DNA from: Candidatus Hydrogenedentota bacterium
GTDB taxonomy: Bacteria; Hydrogenedentota; Hydrogenedentia; Hydrogenedentales; JAGMZX01
DNA length: 24,242 nucleotides
Direction: 5' to 3'
Assembly (NCBI GenBank): GCA_029556545.1
Contig: JAKQEQ010000117.1
Span: forward strand, 1 to 24,242
The first letter of the stretch is position 1. Every line of letters begins with the position of its first letter. The translations under genes and the position numbers were made by a program. The notes below the pieces were generated by a model. The model was not told where the DNA came from and searched no databases. It saw only the letters and a program-made list of their open reading frames with translations. Of this stretch, positions 21,598 through 24,242 are shown one piece after another.

Positions 21598-24000
21598 ATG
21601 GATATTCGGGTCAGTAATTGCGCAAAGATGGTTGCGTGGGCCTTGGGCGCGATCGCGCTGTTGGCAAGGGGCGCGCATGCGGCCCCGCCGGTGACGCACG
21701 CGCCGTTTACGTACGAGATAGATTACACGGTCGGGCAAGCGGTGGATCCGGAGTTTCGAGGGCGGTTTGAGGCTTTCGCGCCGGACCTGTATCACGGGGG
21801 ATCGGACTTGCGGTATCTCGGGCGTTACGGTTTCGGGTCGACGGTGGTGGAGGGTCGGGACGAGCCGTATGAGCGGTTTCTGGAGAACAGCCGGGCGTAT
21901 GTAGGGTATCTGCGCGCGCGCGGCGTGCGGTGGGTTATCCCGTATCTGTGCAACCAGACGCTGAGCGGGAATCCGGCGACGGGGTATGGCGCGTGGGAAG
22001 TCTACGACCGTTGGGACACGTTGGCGGGTTCGCTGGGACTGGGGGAGCGTCCGTCTGATCCGCTGGAGTGGATGCAGCGGGAGCCGTTCGGGGCGCTGCA
22101 CTACAACTACAAGCGCATGGTCTTCCTCGAACGGGGCATGACAGCGGAGGACCTGCGCTTCGCGCCGTGTCCGAACAATCCGGACTGGCGGCGGGTCTGC
22201 AACGCGGAGGCGCGCAACGCCGCGCGGGCCGGTTACGACGGGCTCTTCATCGACAACTGCATTATCCGGTGCTACTGCCGCCATTGCGAGGAACGGTTCC
22301 AAGCCTATCTGCGGGATCGGTACACGCCGGACACGCTCGGAGAAGCGTTCGGGACCCGGGACTACGGGCAGGTCGTCCTGCACCGCGAGGGCGACGCGAT
22401 TCAATGGGCGCTTGCGCAGCCGGAGTTTATTCGCTGGCTGGAAGAGAAGTACCCGCCGGAGGCGCGGCGCATGCCGTTTGACACGACGGGCGCGTTGGAC
22501 CTGGAACACGTCGCGCACGCCGGGAGCGGCATGATCATCGGCGAGGTCTCCGCCTTTATCGCGGCGCAATGCCTGCCGCCGAGCGTCCGGCCGAGCTTCG
22601 ACGCGGTCCGCCTGGCTAATCCCGCGCTGCAAACACCCGCGGGGCGGCTGCGCTGGGCGGAGACGTGCATGTTCTGGGCGGCGAGCATCGCGGAAATGCT
22701 CGACGAGATGGGCCGGGCCGGGCGGGAGGTGTCGCCGGACTTCTTCCTCGTGCCGAATTGGGGCGTGATGCAACGGGTGAACGGTGCGGCGGGCCGCGCG
22801 GAGGAGGGGAAGAACACGCGGCTGTGGAAGGGCGGATCGACGTGGCATATGTTCGAGGAGGGGTACACGACGGGGCGGATAGCGCCGGGCGTGGTGATCG
22901 AATACGACGCGGAATTGCGCTTTGCCTTCGCCCACGGGGTGCGGGCCATGCTCCTGCCCTACACGCTGGCGGGACAGGACGTCGCGGAGGTCGGTCTGGC
23001 CGAGACCGCGGCCGCGGGCGGCCATGTTCTCGTCGCGATTCGGCAATACCCCGCGCTTTACAGGACCTACCGCGAATTCTTCCGCGACCACGCTTCCCTC
23101 TACGAAGGATTCCGGTCCGCTGCCCGCGTGGCGCTGGCCCATTGTTTCGACCAGACGCACTACCTCAACAACGAGCATTTGCGCTGTGTCGCGGCGATCA
23201 ACCGCTACCTCGCCGACCAGCAGATTCCCTTTGACCACGTGACGGAGCCCGACCTGCGCAATCCCGCGCGGCTGGCGGCCTATCGTGTCGTCGTGTTGCC
23301 CGCACTGGTATTCGTGGACGATGCGCAGCGGCGGGCGATCCGCGGCTACGTCGAAAGCGGCGGCACGGTGGTCCTCGTGGGCGACTTCGCCACGCACGAC
23401 GAACGCTGCCGGCCGACGCCGGGCGGGATCGACGTGGCGGCGGACGCCGCGAACCGCGTGCATGCGTTCGCGAGCCTCGATGCCGCATTGCCGCACGACG
23501 GCATCTACCTCGAACCGGCGTTGCAGGCCGCGGAATCCGGCGGCGGCCGCGCGGACGACGGCGAACTGCGCCCATACCGCTACCTGGCCGACATCGACCG
23601 GCAACTGTGGTTCAAGCGCTACCAAGAGGCGGGATCGTTGACGGCGATCATCGCCGACGCCCTCGGCGGGGAGCCGTCCGTGCTCGACCCGCGCGAGGGA
23701 AGCGGCGTGCGTTGCCACGTCTACGAGAAGCGTGACGGCGACGACACGAGCATGACCGTCCATCTCGTCAACAAGAATACTCCGCTGGCCGTGCCCGAGG
23801 ATGAACGGGTGCTGCAACCTGTGGAACGACTCACCGTCCGCTTGCCCTTGCCCGATGAAACGCGCATCCGTGCCGTGACGCTGCATCAGCCCGGCGAAAC
23901 ATCGCGCGACCTCACGCCCGACGACGATCGCTCCATCGCCATCGGCCCCCTGCGCGCCTATGCAATACTTGCTGTCGATTACGAGCGTTCCGGTCGATGA
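21598..24000 (+). CDS. Secreted GH42-like glycoside hydrolase-family protein, 800 aa
   Basis: ATG 21598 follows AGGGGG at 5 bases. Signal peptide MDIRVSNCAKMVAWALGAIA and a short Leu/Ala run, cleavage probably after AHA near 28. Residues about 40-500 form a TIM-barrel-like domain: YHGGSDLRYLGRYGFGSTVV, GVRWVIPYLCNQT, and RAGYDGLFIDNCIIRCYCRHC (near 210-230), where clustered Cys and His may hold a zinc as in GH42-like proteins. Residues about 529-605 (AINRYLADQQIPFDHVTEPD, then AYRVVVLPALVFVDDAQRRAIRGYVESGGTVVLVGDF) match the class I GATase-like trimerisation domain of beta-galactosidases. A C-terminal beta domain closes the protein (from MTVHLVNKNTPL). I cannot assign the two catalytic carboxylates. 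It is transcribed away from the symporter and shares its upstream region, so co-regulation is likely. Confidence 0.82.
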   Translation: MDIRVSNCAKMVAWALGAIALLARGAHAAPPVTHAPFTYEIDYTVGQAVDPEFRGRFEAFAPDLYHGGSDLRYLGRYGFGSTVVEGRDEPYERFLENSRAYVGYLRARGVRWVIPYLCNQTLSGNPATGYGAWEVYDRWDTLAGSLGLGERPSDPLEWMQREPFGALHYNYKRMVFLERGMTAEDLRFAPCPNNPDWRRVCNAEARNAARAGYDGLFIDNCIIRCYCRHCEERFQAYLRDRYTPDTLGEAFGTRDYGQVVLHREGDAIQWALAQPEFIRWLEEKYPPEARRMPFDTTGALDLEHVAHAGSGMIIGEVSAFIAAQCLPPSVRPSFDAVRLANPALQTPAGRLRWAETCMFWAASIAEMLDEMGRAGREVSPDFFLVPNWGVMQRVNGAAGRAEEGKNTRLWKGGSTWHMFEEGYTTGRIAPGVVIEYDAELRFAFAHGVRAMLLPYTLAGQDVAEVGLAETAAAGGHVLVAIRQYPALYRTYREFFRDHASLYEGFRSAARVALAHCFDQTHYLNNEHLRCVAAINRYLADQQIPFDHVTEPDLRNPARLAAYRVVVLPALVFVDDAQRRAIRGYVESGGTVVLVGDFATHDERCRPTPGGIDVAADAANRVHAFASLDAALPHDGIYLEPALQAAESGGGRADDGELRPYRYLADIDRQLWFKRYQEAGSLTAIIADALGGEPSVLDPREGSGVRCHVYEKRDGDDTSMTVHLVNKNTPLAVPEDERVLQPVERLTVRLPLPDETRIRAVTLHQPGETSRDLTPDDDRSIAIGPLRAYAILAVDYERSGR

Positions 24001-24242
24001 AGCGCCGTCCCGCCTTCGCCGAAGATACCGTGGACACGCGGGAGACGGGCCGCGACCGGTAAGGGGTAGCGTCAGGGCGATCGCATCAAAATCCGCACAT
24101 TATGTCCACTGCGGGAACCGCGCGGTTTGCGCGATTTGGCGAAGGGCACGGCCCTGAAAGGGCCGGAGAAGACAGCCCAGGGCAACGCCCTGGGAAGAGG
24201 GATGCCTGCTATAAAGAGAAGCCCTGAAAGGGCGAAACACGA
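24001..24242. other. Intergenic tail with palindromic elements, no supported gene
   Basis: After the stop of the GH42-like gene there is no convincing coding sequence to the window edge. The first 140 bases show no recognisable signal beyond GC-rich short stems; the last 95 hold three hairpins described as a repeat feature. The window ends within or just after the last one, so the array may continue. Confidence 0.7.
24150..24233. repeat. Cluster of three palindromic repeat elements
   Basis: GGCCC-TGAAA-GGGCC (24150-24164), CCCAGGGC-AAC-GCCCTGGG (24176-24194) and GCCC-TGAAA-GGGC (24221-24233). The first and third share the CCCTGAAAGGG core; the middle one has an 8-base perfect stem. I recall very similar modules as frequent intergenic repeats in uncultivated bacteria, which often produce spurious protein predictions. 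They may end the GH42-like transcript. Confidence 0.75.

Noticed and set aside
21430-23886. Long 818-codon frame on the minus strand
   Set aside because: It lies opposite the GH42-like gene, is Arg/Pro/His-rich with no domain, and the plus strand has a signal peptide, Shine-Dalgarno and recognisable domains. It is a GC-driven shadow frame.
23997-24062. 21-codon frame overlapping the stop of the GH42-like gene (ATGA)
   Set aside because: Very short, Arg-rich, no motif; the overlap alone is not enough support.

Overview
The window is a GC-rich, gene-dense stretch of a Gram-negative bacterial chromosome. lpxK implies a lipid A outer membrane, and there are several lipoprotein and Sec signal peptides. 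The gene mix is typical of uncultivated PVC-like or Hydrogenedentota-like bacteria: DUF1080 lipoprotein, HEAT-repeat secreted protein, Gly-Glu lipoprotein linker, xylose-isomerase-like barrel, enolase-superfamily dehydratase, sodium:solute symporter, secreted glycosidase-like proteins and many short palindromic repeats. That taxonomic guess is inference from content only. I see no rRNA, tRNA, CRISPR array, phage or insertion sequence.

Layout. (1) 1-1455, minus strand: the 5' end of a lipoprotein gene with a Gly-Glu linker running off the left edge, a hairpin, and a second lipoprotein gene with its own sigma70-type promoter. (2) 1606-9579, minus strand: a DUF1080 lipoprotein, dprA, lpxK (ATGA overlap with dprA), a polytopic GT39-like membrane protein, a DUF5696-like glycosidase and an O-methyltransferase, closely packed in that order of transcription. 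(3) 9580-10017: repeat-rich spacer, then a minus-strand HEAT-repeat protein. (4) 11137-11828: a 692-base non-coding island with a plus-strand intrinsic terminator that belongs to no visible gene (candidate small RNA), then a near-consensus promoter and a long structured leader. (5) 11829-15547, plus strand: a xylose-isomerase-like barrel that appears to have lost metal ligands, the GTPase gene hflX (probable non-ATG start), and a TPR protein overlapping the end of hflX. (6) 15639-24000: a divergent locus. Leftward run a symporter, a class I aminotransferase, a galactonate-dehydratase-like enolase-superfamily enzyme and a secreted beta-propeller hydrolase-like protein; rightward runs an 800-residue secreted GH42-like protein. 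(7) 24001-24242: a palindrome-rich tail.

Working model. The 15.6-24.0 kb locus looks like a carbohydrate-acid utilisation island: secreted glycosidase-like proteins release a ligand, the symporter imports it, and the dehydratase and aminotransferase process it. The 1.6-6.6 kb cassette (GT39-like, DUF5696-like, O-methyltransferase) could handle a surface glycan. The clearest unusual signals are the orphan structured RNA and terminator near 11.5 kb, the isomerase-like protein with substituted metal ligands, repeat DNA captured as coding sequence inside dprA, and several families of composite palindromic repeats.
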